A DNA stretch of 64,000 nucleotides from Naasia aerilata (GTDB lineage: Bacteria > Actinomycetota > Actinomycetes > Actinomycetales > Microbacteriaceae): assembly GCF_030296595.1 (NCBI RefSeq), contig NZ_AP027731.1, positions 2,914,001 through 2,978,000 on the forward strand, in the 5' to 3' direction. Of this stretch, positions 9,764 through 19,557 are shown one piece after another (position 1 is the stretch's first letter; each line of letters starts with the position of its first letter). The translations under genes were made by a program, and so were the position numbers. A model generated the notes under the pieces. That model worked only from the letters and a program-made list of their open reading frames with translations, was not told the origin of the DNA and ran no database searches.

Positions 9764-11349
9764 CTACTCGGGCTCGCCGAGAGTCCGGGTGAGGCGCAGC
9801 TCCTCCAGGTCGATGTGCGACTGGACATGCCGCAGGACGGTGTCGTCGATCTCGTTGCGGTCGCGCAGGGAGATCACGGCGGATCGCTTGACGCGGAGGA
9901 GGCGCAGGCGGAGCTCGCCCTCGGAGTCGGACTCCTGCTCCTCGGCGTTCTCCTCGCCCTCGACCCCGGTCGAGTGCAGGCGCTCCAGCCGCTCGGTGTA
10001 CTCCTGCTCGAGCAGCGCGCGGAGCTCCTCGGTGGCGCCGACGGCCTCGGCCGCTTCGGGCAGGGCTTCGAGCATCGCTTCCAGGCCCTTCGTCTCGGCG
10101 AGCCGCTGCTCGTCGGCCTCGGTGGGGTCCTCGGGCAGCTTCGCCCACCGCACGATTCGGCTCATCGTGGAGCCCTGCACGACCAAGGTCACGAGGATGA
10201 CGACGATCGTGACGGCGATGATGAGATCGCGCCCGGGGAAGGGCGACCCGTCGGCCAGCTTCCGGGGAGCGCGAGGGCCGCCGCCAGCGACACGGCGCCG
10301 CGGAAGCCGGCCCAGGCGATGGGCAGCCGCTGGCGGGCCGACACCCGCCGCTCCCGCTGCTGGGGCCGCCGGTCCAGCGCGCGGATGATGTAGGGCGTCG
10401 TGTTGAGCCAGGCGAAGCGCACGGCGATCACTGCCAGCGCGGCGAGCAGGCCGAGGCCGAGAGCCGGCTGCCACTCGTGGTCGACCTCGAGCATGACGCG
10501 GTGGATCTCGAGCCCGATGAGCACGAACAGGGAGCCGTTCAGCACGAAGGTGGCCAGCTCCCAGAAGTTGTAGACCTGGGTGCGGGCGCTCGCGCTGACG
10601 ATGCGCGGGCCGTAGAAGCTCAGCACCAGTCCGCAGGTGACGACGGCGATCACTCCCGAGACGCCGAGCAGCTCCGCCGGCAGGTAGGCGAGGAACGGCG
10701 TGAGGACGCTCGTGGTGTTCGCGAGCAGGCGGTTCGGCAGCAGGCGCCGGATGGCCACGACCAGCGCGGCGATCGCCGCGCCGATCAGGATGCCGCCCGC
10801 GTAGGCCGCGAGGAAGCGCAGCGCGCCCGTGCCGAGGTTGATCTCCCGCTCCGCGACCGCCGCGGCCACCGCCACGGCATAGACGGCGAGGGCGGTGCCG
10901 TCGTTGATGAGGCTCTCCGCCCGCAGGATGGTGAGCGTGCGCCGCGGGAGCGGCCCTGCCACTGCGACGACCGCGGTCGCGTCCGTCGGCGCGAGGATCG
11001 CGCCGAGGGCGATGGCCACCGACCAGGGCAGCCCGAAGGCGTGCCCGACGACGGCGACGGCCGCCGCCGTCACGAGCACGAGCGGCACCGCGGACAGGAG
11101 GATGACCCGGAGGTTCCGCTTCATCTCGCGCACCGAGGTGTTGAGCGACTCCCAGTAGAGCAGCGCAGGCAGGAACAGCAGCAGCACGAGGTCGGGCTCG
11201 AGCTCCAGCCCGTCGAAGAGGGGGATGAAGCCCAGGATGCCGCCGAGGAGGAGCAGGACGAGGGGAGTGCTCACGTGGAGCCGGTGGGAGAGGATGCCGC
11301 CCACCAGGAGCACGAGACCGAGGAGGACGGCGATCTCCAGGCCGTTCAT
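9764..11349 (-). CDS. Na+/H+ antiporter, CPA1 family (frame break)
   Basis: About 528 residues after repair at about 10263 (TCCGGGGAGCG on the plus strand, one base). The N-terminal half has about 12 membrane helices, including GAILAPTDATAVVAV with the ion-binding Asp and ESLINDGTALAVY with the conserved NDG. The C-terminal 170 residues are a cytoplasmic, acidic, probably coiled region that may regulate transport. MNGLEIAVLLG at 11349 is the chosen start because the hydrophobic segment begins there. A paralogue lies at 48787-50432. Confidence 0.88.
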
Positions 11350-11585
11350 CCGGACCTCCGGGCAGGGCGGGCGGCGGACCGCGGGGGAGGATTCGACGCG
11401 AATGCGCCCTCGCTCATGAAAGCACACCGTGCTCCGGTCCGGCTCCTCGGACGCCCGGACGATATGCGCGCCCTGTGGACCTGGATTCGCCTGATCCGCG
11501 GACGAGGTGAGCGCCAAGACGGGCGAGCGCCGTCGCGTGGCACGGGCCTCGATGCCGGGCCGCCGGCCGCCCCTAGACTGCGGCC

Positions 11586-14132
11586 ATGACGGCGGAGCTG
11601 ACCCTCGGCGCAGAAGAAGAGCTCCACCTCATCGACCGCCGCAGCGGCAAGCTGGCCGCACGGGCGCCCCAGATCCTGTCCCGCCTGCCTGGCGAGAGCT
11701 ACTCGGCCGAGCTGCAGCGCACCACGGTGGAGACGAACACGGACGTCGTGCGGACCCTCGACGAGCTGCGCTCCGAGCTCCTGCGGCTGCGCCGCGGCGT
11801 GATCGCCGCCGCGGAAGCGGAGGGCGTCGGCATCGCGGCGGTCGGGACGGCCCCGCGCTCCGCGCTCGCGGATTTCGAGCTGACCGGCACCGGCCGCTAC
11901 GCGCGCATGCAGGAGCAGTACCGGCTCCTCGTCGACGAGCAGCTCATCTGCGGCCTGCAGGTTCACGTCGGCGTCCGGGACCGCGACCTGGCCGTCGACA
12001 TCATGCAGCGGATCTCCCGCAGGCTTCCCGTCCTCCTCGCACTGTCGACGAGCTCGCCCTACTGGAACGAGCAGGACACGGGCTACGCGAGCATCCGCTC
12101 GATCATCTGGCAGCGGTGGCCGAGCGCCGGTGCCACCGGTCCGCTCGCCTCCGCCGCCGAGTACGACGCCCTGCTCGGCGACCTCATCTCCTCCGGCGTG
12201 ATCGCCGACGCGAAGATGGCCTACTTCGATGTCCGCCCGTCGGCGCACGCGCCCACCCTGGAGCTGCGGGTGTGCGACGGGTGCCCGCTCGTCGACGACG
12301 CGATCCTCATCGCCGGCCTCTTCCGGGCCGCCGTCCGGGCGGCCGAGCTGGACATCGAGGCGGGACGCCCGTACGTCCACGAAGCCGTGCCCGTGCATCG
12401 CGCCGCCATGTGGCAGGCGGCACGCGGGGGCCTGTCCGGTCGCCTGGTGGACGGCGGCGAGCACCCGCGTCCGGTCCCTGCCGCCGATGCGGTCCGCGCG
12501 CTCGTCGCCGAGCTGCGCCCGCAGCTGGAGGAGCTCGGCGACTTCGAGCAGGTACGGGAGCTCGCCACCACCGTGCTCGCGCGCGGGAGCTCGGCGGACC
12601 GGCAGCGCTCCGCCTTCGCCGAGCGGGGCCGGCTGGACGACGTCGTCGACCTCGTGATCCGGGAGACCCACGGACCCGCCGGGGGAGAGGTGCCGGGCGC
12701 CCCGGTCCTGCCGCGCTACCGGACGCGGGCGGGGGACGAGGCCGTGGGCCCCGGCTCGATTCCTCGGCCCGCCTACCGGGAGGTGCTTGAGCGGTTCCGC
12801 GGGATGCCGGAGTCGCGAGTGGACGACCTTCGGGCCGCACGCGACCGGTGGGCCACCGGCCACGGCCTCACCTACCCGGCCGGCGGCTCGGCGCGTCCGC
12901 TCGAGATCGACCTGCTGCCGCGCATCCTCAGCGGGCACGAGTGGACGCGGCTCGAGGCGGGACTCGTACAGCGGGCGCGCGCGCTCGAGCGCTTCCTGGA
13001 GGACGTCTACGGGGAGCAGCGGGTGATCGCCGACGGCGTCCTCTCCGCCGACCGGGTCTTCGGCGCCTCTGGCTGGCGCGAGGAGGGCCTCCGCATCCCC
13101 ACCGGCACGGTGCGGGCACCGATCATCGGGTTCGACCTCGTCCGCAACGAGTTCGGCGCGTGGCGCGTGCTCGGGGATACCGCGCAGGCGCCGAGCGGCG
13201 CCGCCGTCGCCCTGGCCGCCCGCGACGCCCTCGACGCGGTGCTGCCCGAGCTGCCGCGACCGGCGGGCCTCCTCGCCCCGGACGGCGTGCTGCCGCTCCT
13301 TCACCAGACTCTGGCGGCCGGCGCCAAGCCCGGCGCACTCGCCCTGCTGTCACCCGGCCCGTCCAGCGCCTCCTGGTATGAGCACCGCCGCCTGGCGGAA
13401 GGCGCGCACCTGCTGCTCGTCCACCCCGACGAGCTCGAGGTGGACGAGGACCTGGAGGTGCGGTCGCGCTCGACCGGCGAGCCCATCGGCGCGCTCTATC
13501 TCCGGCTCGACACGGACCTCCTCGACCTGGTGGACGAGAAGGGCCGCCCGCTGGGCGAGCGGCTCCTCGCGGCCGCGGCGGCGGGACGGGTGTTCCTCGC
13601 CAACGCTCCCGGGGCCGGCCTCGCCGACGACAAGGCGCTCTACCGAGCCGTCCCGCAGCTCATCCGCTACTACCTGGACGAGCATCCGCTGCTCGAGTCG
13701 GTGCCCACCTACCGGACCCAGGACACCGACGAGCGGCTCGCGGTGCTCGAGCGTGCGGGCGAGCTCGTGACCAAGCCGGTGGACGGACACGGCGGCGCGG
13801 GCGTCCTCATCGGCCCCTTCGCCTCAGCCGCGGCGGTCGCGACCCGGCGCGCCGACATCGCCGCCAACCCGGAGCGATGGGTCGCGCAGGAGGTCGTGCA
13901 GCTCTCGTCCCTGCCGACCTTCTGGGGCGCCCGGCTGGAGCCGCGGCACGTCGACCTGCGGGTTTTCGTGCACGTGCGGGGGACGGCGGAGGGCGACTGC
14001 GTCCTCGCCCCGCTCGCCCTCACCCGCGTCGCGCCGCACGGCAGCCTGGTCGTGCACGCGGCTCCCGGCGGCACGGTGAAGGACACGTGGATCGTCGCCG
14101 ACGGGGGAGCCGCGGGAGGGTCCGGCGACTGA
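11586..14132 (+). CDS. Carboxylate-amine ligase (GCS2) fused to circularly permuted ATP-grasp domain
   Basis: Intact 848-residue fusion. Residues 1 to about 365 are a YbdK/GCS2-type glutamate-cysteine-ligase fold (LGAEEELHLIDRRSG, TVETNTDVV, MRISRRLPVLLALS-like centre). Residues about 385-830 are a type 2 circularly permuted ATP-grasp domain (FLEDVYGEQRVI, TKPVDGHGGAGVLIGPF, QEVVQLSSLP). Both halves join a carboxylate to an amine using ATP, so the product is probably an amide- or peptide-linked small molecule. The ATP-grasp half is often found next to alpha-E and transglutaminase genes, but neither is present here. TAGACT lies 6 nt before the ATG. Confidence 0.88.
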   Translation: MTAELTLGAEEELHLIDRRSGKLAARAPQILSRLPGESYSAELQRTTVETNTDVVRTLDELRSELLRLRRGVIAAAEAEGVGIAAVGTAPRSALADFELTGTGRYARMQEQYRLLVDEQLICGLQVHVGVRDRDLAVDIMQRISRRLPVLLALSTSSPYWNEQDTGYASIRSIIWQRWPSAGATGPLASAAEYDALLGDLISSGVIADAKMAYFDVRPSAHAPTLELRVCDGCPLVDDAILIAGLFRAAVRAAELDIEAGRPYVHEAVPVHRAAMWQAARGGLSGRLVDGGEHPRPVPAADAVRALVAELRPQLEELGDFEQVRELATTVLARGSSADRQRSAFAERGRLDDVVDLVIRETHGPAGGEVPGAPVLPRYRTRAGDEAVGPGSIPRPAYREVLERFRGMPESRVDDLRAARDRWATGHGLTYPAGGSARPLEIDLLPRILSGHEWTRLEAGLVQRARALERFLEDVYGEQRVIADGVLSADRVFGASGWREEGLRIPTGTVRAPIIGFDLVRNEFGAWRVLGDTAQAPSGAAVALAARDALDAVLPELPRPAGLLAPDGVLPLLHQTLAAGAKPGALALLSPGPSSASWYEHRRLAEGAHLLLVHPDELEVDEDLEVRSRSTGEPIGALYLRLDTDLLDLVDEKGRPLGERLLAAAAAGRVFLANAPGAGLADDKALYRAVPQLIRYYLDEHPLLESVPTYRTQDTDERLAVLERAGELVTKPVDGHGGAGVLIGPFASAAAVATRRADIAANPERWVAQEVVQLSSLPTFWGARLEPRHVDLRVFVHVRGTAEGDCVLAPLALTRVAPHGSLVVHAAPGGTVKDTWIVADGGAAGGSGD

Positions 14133-14178
14133 GCCCCGACAGTGCTCCGCCTCCTCCCCGGGGGATCGCTCGCGTGCG

Positions 14179-14207
14179 TTGACACGTGTCGGCGCCGGGA
14201 GGACCCT
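14179..14207 (+). promoter_or_regulatory. Promoter with palindromic operator before the VOC gene
   Basis: TTGACA at 14179-14184 is followed after 17 nt by a weak -10 box. A perfect 10-bp palindrome GACACGTGTC at 14181-14190 overlaps the -35 box, as a repressor site would. The downstream gene starts at 14231 behind an AGAAGGGA ribosome site. The palindrome is seen; the repressor is inferred. Confidence 0.4.
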
Positions 14208-14230
14208 GGGGGCGCGAGAAGGGACCGACG

Positions 14231-14707
14231 ATGGCGCCGACGATCACCCCGTTCCTCTGGTTCGACGACGACCTGGAGGATGCGATCGCGTTCTACCGGG
14301 ACATCTTCCCGAATTCGACGGTGGGGGAGGTGTCCCGCTATCCGGAGGGCTCGCCGCTGCCGGCGGGGACCGTCCTCGGCGCCACCTTCGAGCTCGAGGG
14401 TCAGCGGTTCATGGGCATCAACGGCGGCCCCGAGTTCCCGTTCACCGAGGCGTTCTCGCTCTACGTGGAGGTGGAGACGCAGGACGAGATCGACCGGCTG
14501 TGGACGGCGCTGACGGCGGACGGCGGAGAGCCGAGCCAGTGCGGCTGGCTCAAGGACCGGTTCGGCCTCTCCTGGCAGATCGTCCCGTCGCGCCTGCCGG
14601 AGCTGCTCACCGACCCTGACCCGGAGCGCGCGAGCAGAGCCATGCAGGCGATGCTGAAGATGACGAAGCTCGACCTCGCTGCACTGGAGGCCGCCGCCGA
14701 CGGCTGA
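14231..14707 (+). CDS. VOC family protein (PhnB/glyoxalase-like)
   Basis: 158 residues. The PhnB-like signature is ITPFLWFDDDLEDAIAFYRD followed by GATFELEGQRFMGINGG and CGWLKDRFGLSWQIVP. It belongs to the vicinal oxygen chelate superfamily group often annotated as 3-demethylubiquinone methyltransferase-like, whose true activity is generally unknown. ATG 14231 was chosen over GTG 14186 because of the AGAAGGGA site 7 nt upstream and because the conserved domain begins right after it. Confidence 0.88.
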   Translation: MAPTITPFLWFDDDLEDAIAFYRDIFPNSTVGEVSRYPEGSPLPAGTVLGATFELEGQRFMGINGGPEFPFTEAFSLYVEVETQDEIDRLWTALTADGGEPSQCGWLKDRFGLSWQIVPSRLPELLTDPDPERASRAMQAMLKMTKLDLAALEAAADG

Positions 14708-14829
14708 CCGCCGACGCCTGACCGCCGCCCGTCCGACCTCGTCGGCGCGGGCCGTTCGGACATCCGCCTCCCGCAGTCCGCCGCGCCCTGGCCGCCCGCC
14801 CCGCGGGAGGGCCGTGCCATTCTGGGGGC

Positions 14830-16421
14830 GTGACCCCGCCGCGCCCCCGTTCCGTCCGCGACCTGCGAGTCGCACTCCGACGCGCCCGCGTGCTGCCGGC
14901 CTGGCTGCGCGCGCTGGATCGCGCGGCCGCCGCGCGGATCAACGGGGAGCCGACGCCACCGGGGTCGACCGCGCCTTCGGGCGCCTGTCCCGCGCGGCCG
15001 ATCGGGGCGTGCTCTGGTTCGGCATCGCCGCCGTCCTCATGCTCCTCGGCCGGGGACCGGCGGCGCGCCGAGGCGTGACCTCCCTGATGATCGCGAGCAT
15101 CCTCGCCAACCTGGTGGGGAAGCGCGTGTTCGGCGGCGACCGGCAGCTCCTCGAGGACATCCCCGTCGGGCGGCGGCTGCACAAGCACCCGACCTCCCCG
15201 TCCTTTCCCTCCGGGCACTCCGCCAGCGCCGCGGCCTTCGCGACCGGAGTGGCGCTCGAGGCGCCCGCCGCCGGGGCCCTCATCGCCCCGCTCGCGGGCG
15301 GGGTCGCGTACTCGCGGCTGCACACAGGGGCGCACTGGCTGTCCGATGTGGTCGGCGGCGTCGCCCTGGGTGCGGCGGTCGCCGGCCTGCTCTACGCGCT
15401 TCCGCGGCGCCTCGTCCCTCGGCACGCCATCGGCGGGCTGGGCACCCCGCTCGCGCTGCCCGCGATCGAGGACGGCGACGGCCTGTTCCTGGTGGCGAAC
15501 TCCCGATCCGGCCGGCACGTGGCCCGCAGAGACCCGCTTCGGATCGTTCAGCGGCGGCTGCCCCGGGCCCGCGTGCACCTGCTCAAGGAGGGCGAGACGG
15601 CGGAGCAGGCCGTTGCCGCGGCGCTCGCCCGTCCGACCCCGCCCACGGTGCTCGGAGTGTGCGGCGGAGACGGCACTGTGTCGGCGCTCGCTGGGCTCGC
15701 GCGGCGGGCCGGGCTGCCGCTCCTCGTCGTCCCCGGCGGCACGTTCAACCACTTCGCCCGCGCCACGGGTGCGGTGACGGCCGACGAGGCGATCGACGCC
15801 CTGCAGGCGGGCGCCGGCCTCTCGGTCGACGTCGCGGAGGCGTTCCTCGACGGCGACGACCCCATCACCGTCCTCAACACGGTGTCGGTCGGCATCTACC
15901 CCGACTTCGTGGCGCTGCGCCTCCGTCTCGAGGACCGGTGGACGAAGTGGGGCGCGTCCCTCGTGGCCGCCGGTCAGCTGTTCGGCCGCCTTCGCCCGAT
16001 CCCCATCGGCATCGACGGGCGCTCCGCCCGCGCCTGGTCGGTGTTCGTCGCAGTTGACCGCAACGACCCGCGGCTGGTCTCGACCATGCAGCGGCGCGGC
16101 TTGGACGACCGCGTGCTCGACGTCCGCGTGCTGCACGCCGGTGGCTCCCGCCTGCGCGCCGTCGGCTCCCTCGTCTTCGGCCGGCGCACCAGCGCGGTGC
16201 TGCGAGCCCTCCGGCTGATGCCCGCGCGCTCGCGCATCGAGTCGTTCACCACGCCGGCCCTCGACCTGACCCTCCGGGCGCGCGGCGACGAACTGCCCCG
16301 CGTCGCCCACGACGGGGAGCTGGAGCGGCCGAGCCCCTCCGCCCCCTCGGTCGTGCTGCATGTGCGGGTGATCCCGGATGGCCTGCAGGTCTACAGCAAG
16401 GGCCCAGACCCGGAGGGCTGA
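14830..16421 (+). CDS. Bifunctional PAP2 phosphatase/diacylglycerol kinase family protein (frame break)
   Basis: About 530 residues after repair at about 14943 (AACGGGGAGCC, one G). The N-terminal part is a PAP2 phosphatase with SPSFPSGHSAS and YSRLHTGAHWLSDVVGG. From about residue 230 it becomes a lipid kinase domain with VCGGDGTVSALAG and PGGTFNHFARATG. The combination implies linked phosphatase and kinase steps on a membrane lipid. GTG 14830 has a CATTCT box 6 nt upstream. Confidence 0.87.
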
Positions 16422-16475
16422 GGCACCAATTTGCCGCCGAGCGCGGGCCGTGCGGACGAGCGCGGTGCGGGTACG

Positions 16476-16551
16476 GGGTGCGCTCGGCGTCCCGGGGCGC
16501 GCTCGGCGTCCCGGGGCGCGCTCGGCGTCTCAGGGCGCGCTCGGCGGCGGC
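16476..16551. repeat. Four tandem 19-bp GC-rich repeats
   Basis: Four consecutive 19-bp units begin at 16476, 16495, 16514 and 16533. The consensus is GGGGCGCGCTCGGCGTCCC; the last unit is more diverged. More scattered copies of GAGCGCGG lie just upstream (16440-16475). They fill the gap between convergent genes and touch the moeA stop codon. Related units occur at the end of lnt (42350-42500). Confidence 0.75.
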
Positions 16552-17720
16552 TACCAGGGCAGGGAGAGCACCGGGACCGGTGCACCGGCCCGGGTGCCGC
16601 CGATCGGCACGAGGGCCAGGACGTCCGCCTCGGCGAGTCCGCGAAGCGTCGCCGGTCCCTGCTGCGGCAGAGGCACGACGCCGTCCGCCGACCGTCGGCA
16701 GGCGAGCACCCGGACGCCCCGTCCCGGGTTCTCGAGCTCGACTGCGGCCGGCGCGGGGACCGGCGACGGCGTGCGCCGCCCGAGCATCCCGTCGAGGAGC
16801 GGGACGCCGAGGCTCAGCAGGGCCACCATCGCGGCGAACGGGTTGCCGGGCAGGGCGAGGAGCGGACGTCCGGACGGCCCTATGGCGAGCAGGACGGGGT
16901 GGCCCGGCCGCATCGCGACGCCGTCCACCACCGCGCTCCAGCCGCGGCTCGCGGCTGCGGCGCGGACGTGGTCGGTCGGCCCCTGCGAGGTGCCGCCCGT
17001 CGTCACCACGAGGTCTGCGTCGCTGACGCCGAGCTCGGCGAGCAGCTGATCCGCGTCGCCGCCCAGGTGCCGCACGTCGACCTCTCCCGCCCCCAGCGCG
17101 GCGAGGACGCCGGGAAGCTGGGGGCCGTAGGCGTCGCGGACGCGTCCCGGGGACGGAACGCCGGAGACCTCGATCTCCTCTCCGACCACGAGGAGGAGGA
17201 CCCGGGGCGGCACCCGCACCTCGAGCTCGTCCATGCCGCAGATCGCGGCCAGAGCGAGCGCCGGGGGAGTGAGGCGCGACCCGGCCGGGAGCACGACCTC
17301 CCCAGCCGCCACGTCGGAGCCCGCGGGCCGCACGTCCTTCCCCGCGGCGGGCGCCGCCGTCCCGGTGCGGGGCGTGAGGCGGCCGTCGCGCTCCTCGCCG
17401 TGCTCGCGGCGCAGGATGCCGGCGCCGGGAGGCACGGGCGCTCCAGTCGCGATGGGGCGCGCCGTGCCGGACACCAGAGGGCGGGGATCAGGCGCGGAGC
17501 CGACCGGGATGGCGTCTCCGACTCGCCAGGGCGGCGCCCCCGCGACCGCCCAACCGTCCATGGCCGACGTGTCGCAGCCCGGCACGTCGACGGGCGCGAC
17601 GAGGGCCGCGGCGAGAGTGCGCCCCGCCGCCGCCTCCAGCGGGCGCGTCTCGGCCCCTCGGATCGTGCGCCGTCCGGCCTCCCACGCCGCGCGCCGTGCG
17701 GCCTCCCACTCGGAGGTCAC
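16551..17720 (-). CDS. moeA: Molybdopterin molybdenumtransferase MoeA
   Basis: 389 residues covering the usual MoeA domains: DVPGCDTSAMDGWAVAG near residue 50, the PIATGAPVPPGA segment, VTTGGTSQGPTDHV in the MoaB-like domain, and ALPGNPFAAMVAL. It inserts molybdenum into adenylated molybdopterin. GTG 17720 overlaps the stop of the previous gene (GTGA), making it the last gene of a six-gene operon. A central linker near residue 110-140 is Ala/Gly/Pro-rich. Its place beside mobA and a molybdoenzyme supports a dedicated role in maturing that enzyme. Confidence 0.93.
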   Translation of the reverse strand: MTSEWEAARRAAWEAGRRTIRGAETRPLEAAAGRTLAAALVAPVDVPGCDTSAMDGWAVAGAPPWRVGDAIPVGSAPDPRPLVSGTARPIATGAPVPPGAGILRREHGEERDGRLTPRTGTAAPAAGKDVRPAGSDVAAGEVVLPAGSRLTPPALALAAICGMDELEVRVPPRVLLLVVGEEIEVSGVPSPGRVRDAYGPQLPGVLAALGAGEVDVRHLGGDADQLLAELGVSDADLVVTTGGTSQGPTDHVRAAAASRGWSAVVDGVAMRPGHPVLLAIGPSGRPLLALPGNPFAAMVALLSLGVPLLDGMLGRRTPSPVPAPAAVELENPGRGVRVLACRRSADGVVPLPQQGPATLRGLAEADVLALVPIGGTRAGAPVPVLSLPW

Positions 17721-17965
17721 GCGCGTGCGGCCGCCAGCCGGGTGGCGACGCCTGCGGCCTCACGGATGTCCGCGGCGGATCCGCCGCGGAGGGCGGCGGC
17801 ATAGCCGACGAGGAAGGTGGTCAGGGGAGCGGCGGGTCGTGCGACGCCGTGAGCGGCGTCGCGGGCGAGGTCGAGCACGAGCGGGATGTCGACCTCGAAG
17901 CCCGTCAGCTGCAGCGCCGCCACCAGCTCGGCGGCCCAGTCGTCCAGTTCGGAGGGTGCGGTCAC
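17717..17965 (-). CDS. DUF6457-like small protein
   Basis: 82 residues, alpha-helical, acidic N-terminus (ELDDWAAELVAALQL) followed by VPLVLDLARDAAH-like helices and an Ala-rich C-terminus. Small proteins of this type recur between mobA and moeA in actinobacteria and are filed as DUF6457; the function is unknown. It overlaps mobA upstream and moeA downstream by a few bases, so it is co-translated with cofactor genes. Confidence 0.75.
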   Translation of the reverse strand: MTAPSELDDWAAELVAALQLTGFEVDIPLVLDLARDAAHGVARPAAPLTTFLVGYAAALRGGSAADIREAAGVATRLAAARA

Positions 17966-18570
17966 GGGTGGTCCTTTCGCGGGATGCCTTCTTCGGACAG
18001 TACGCCGAAGCCCGGGATCCCGGCACGTGCGGCGTCCTCGGGGGTGTCGACATCGGCGGTCAGGCGGTCGGCGAGAGGGACCTCCGCGACCTCGGGCAGC
18101 TGCGCGAGCAGGCGTCGCAGGGAGGCGCCGGCCACCTCGTCACCCAGTGAGGCGACCGCCGCGCGGAGCGCATCCTCGCGGTAGAGCGCGAGCAGCGGCT
18201 GGCGCCGTCCGGCCTCGTCCACTGCCACCCATGCTGCGGCGGTGCCTCCCGCCGCCGCCAGCAGCGCCGGCACGGCCTCGGTCACGCGCGGCTGATCGGC
18301 GGCGAGGACGAGGATGTCGCCGTCCTCCGCGGGCGTCAGCGCCGCGAGGCCGGCCGCCAGCGCCGCGACCGGCCCGCCGTAGCGCGGCTCCTCCAGCACG
18401 GCGCGGATGGCGGGGAAGGGCGAGACCGGACCCACGATGACGCACTCGCGGGCGGCCTGCGCGGCAGCCACGGCGTGCTCGAGGAGCGTCCGGCTCCCGT
18501 ACTGCAGAGCTGTCTTGTCGCGCCCGGCGAGGCGACTGGCGCGGCCCCCGGCCAGGATGAGCGCCCGCAT
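17962..18570 (-). CDS. mobA: Molybdenum cofactor guanylyltransferase MobA
   Basis: 202 residues. The nucleotidyltransferase signature is LILAGGRASRLAGRDKTALQ at the N-terminus, with VLAADQPRVTEAV (metal site Asp) and PLLALYREDAL further on. It transfers GMP to the molybdenum cofactor, giving the bis-MGD form used by DMSO-reductase-family enzymes such as the one encoded at 19554-22034. The ATG shares one base with the HPP gene stop (TGATG). Confidence 0.9.
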   Translation of the reverse strand: MRALILAGGRASRLAGRDKTALQYGSRTLLEHAVAAAQAARECVIVGPVSPFPAIRAVLEEPRYGGPVAALAAGLAALTPAEDGDILVLAADQPRVTEAVPALLAAAGGTAAAWVAVDEAGRRQPLLALYREDALRAAVASLGDEVAGASLRRLLAQLPEVAEVPLADRLTADVDTPEDAARAGIPGFGVLSEEGIPRKDHP

Positions 18571-19103
18571 CACCGCCGGCGACCGAGCAGCAGCGCGTTG
18601 AGCGCCCACCCGGCGACGGTGATGAGCACGATGGCGCCCGCCATCGACAGCAGCTGGGGGAGCGTGGTGAGGATCCCGAGGCTCACGATGAGGGTCGTCG
18701 CGCCGGCCGGAGGGTGCGGCAGCTTCAGCAGGGTGAGGACGAGTGTGGTGATCGCGACGGAGAGGACGCCGGCCACGAGGTAGGGGACGGTGAGCCCGCC
18801 GACCGGGACGGGCGGCTGCCCCGCGAGCCCGAGAGCGTAGAAGCAGATCGCGCCCGCGAGAAGACCGACGCCGTGCCCGACGAGTGTGTTGAGCGGCCGG
18901 GACGCCGGCTGCTCGGGCGACTCGAAGAACAGCATCACCGTCGGCCCGAGGCTCGGGAACAGCCATGGCTGCTTCAGCAGCAGCCCGACCACGCCGGAGA
19001 GCGCCAGCACGATCAGGCACAGCAGCGCGGCGTAGACCGCGGCCCCGGGACGCTTCTCCCGCAGCCCGTCCAGCGGACCGCCGGAGAAGGAGTCCGCGCT
19101 CAT
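18570..19103 (-). CDS. HPP family membrane protein
   Basis: 177 residues with four predicted membrane helices. The name-giving motif is seen in LPHPPAGATTLIVSLG, and LFPSLGPTVMLFFE is also typical. Some HPP proteins have been linked to nitrite transport in chloroplasts and cyanobacteria. In this operon it could move the substrate or product of the molybdoenzyme, which is inference. The start overlaps the upstream gene stop (ATGA). Confidence 0.87.
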   Translation of the reverse strand: MSADSFSGGPLDGLREKRPGAAVYAALLCLIVLALSGVVGLLLKQPWLFPSLGPTVMLFFESPEQPASRPLNTLVGHGVGLLAGAICFYALGLAGQPPVPVGGLTVPYLVAGVLSVAITTLVLTLLKLPHPPAGATTLIVSLGILTTLPQLLSMAGAIVLITVAGWALNALLLGRRR

Positions 19104-19557
19104 GAGGCGACGAGCAGCGCCTGCGGCGCCGCCTGCTTGATCCGCGTGCTCAGCCAGGACTGCTGCACGCCCGTCTCGGCCGAGCACGCGGTGATGATCC
19201 CGAGCAGCTCCTCGTCGCGGAGCGCCTTCCCGGCCTGCTCGACGATGGTCCAGGTGATGCTGACGAGCGACACGAGCACGTAGACATCCTGCAGGTCGCG
19301 GAGGAGGCCCACCGGGCCGGTCCGCGCCTCGGTCAGCGCCTCGGCGTGGAAGCGCTCGGGCTCGCCGTCCTGCTGCTCCCCGTACCGCTCCAGGACCGGC
19401 GTGAGCCGGCGCTGGTGCTCGTCGCACTGGGTCGCGAGGAGATGGCACAGGTGGAACACGTCGGGCTCGTCGCCGTGGCCGTCTGCCAGCAGGCGGAAGG
19501 AGTCGGCGAGGACGGCTTCCGCCCTGTGCAGGAGGCCGAGGTAGAGGGGAGATTCAT
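19100..19557 (-). CDS. Helical protein of unknown function in molybdoenzyme operon (frame break)
   Basis: About 152 residues after repair at about 19547 (AGAGGGGAGATT on the plus strand, one base), which gives the start MNLPLYLGLLHRAEAVLADS. It is almost entirely helical, with CHLLATQCDEHQRR in the first third and QDVYVLVSLVSITWTIVEQ near the middle. A four-helix or ferritin-like bundle is possible, but no family was recognised. Overlap with the oxidoreductase stop suggests a partner or chaperone for that enzyme. Confidence 0.65.

Noticed and set aside
11346..13304. 652-codon minus-strand frame
   Set aside because: Antisense to the GCS2/ATP-grasp fusion, which has intact motifs and a promoter; the antisense product has no domain.
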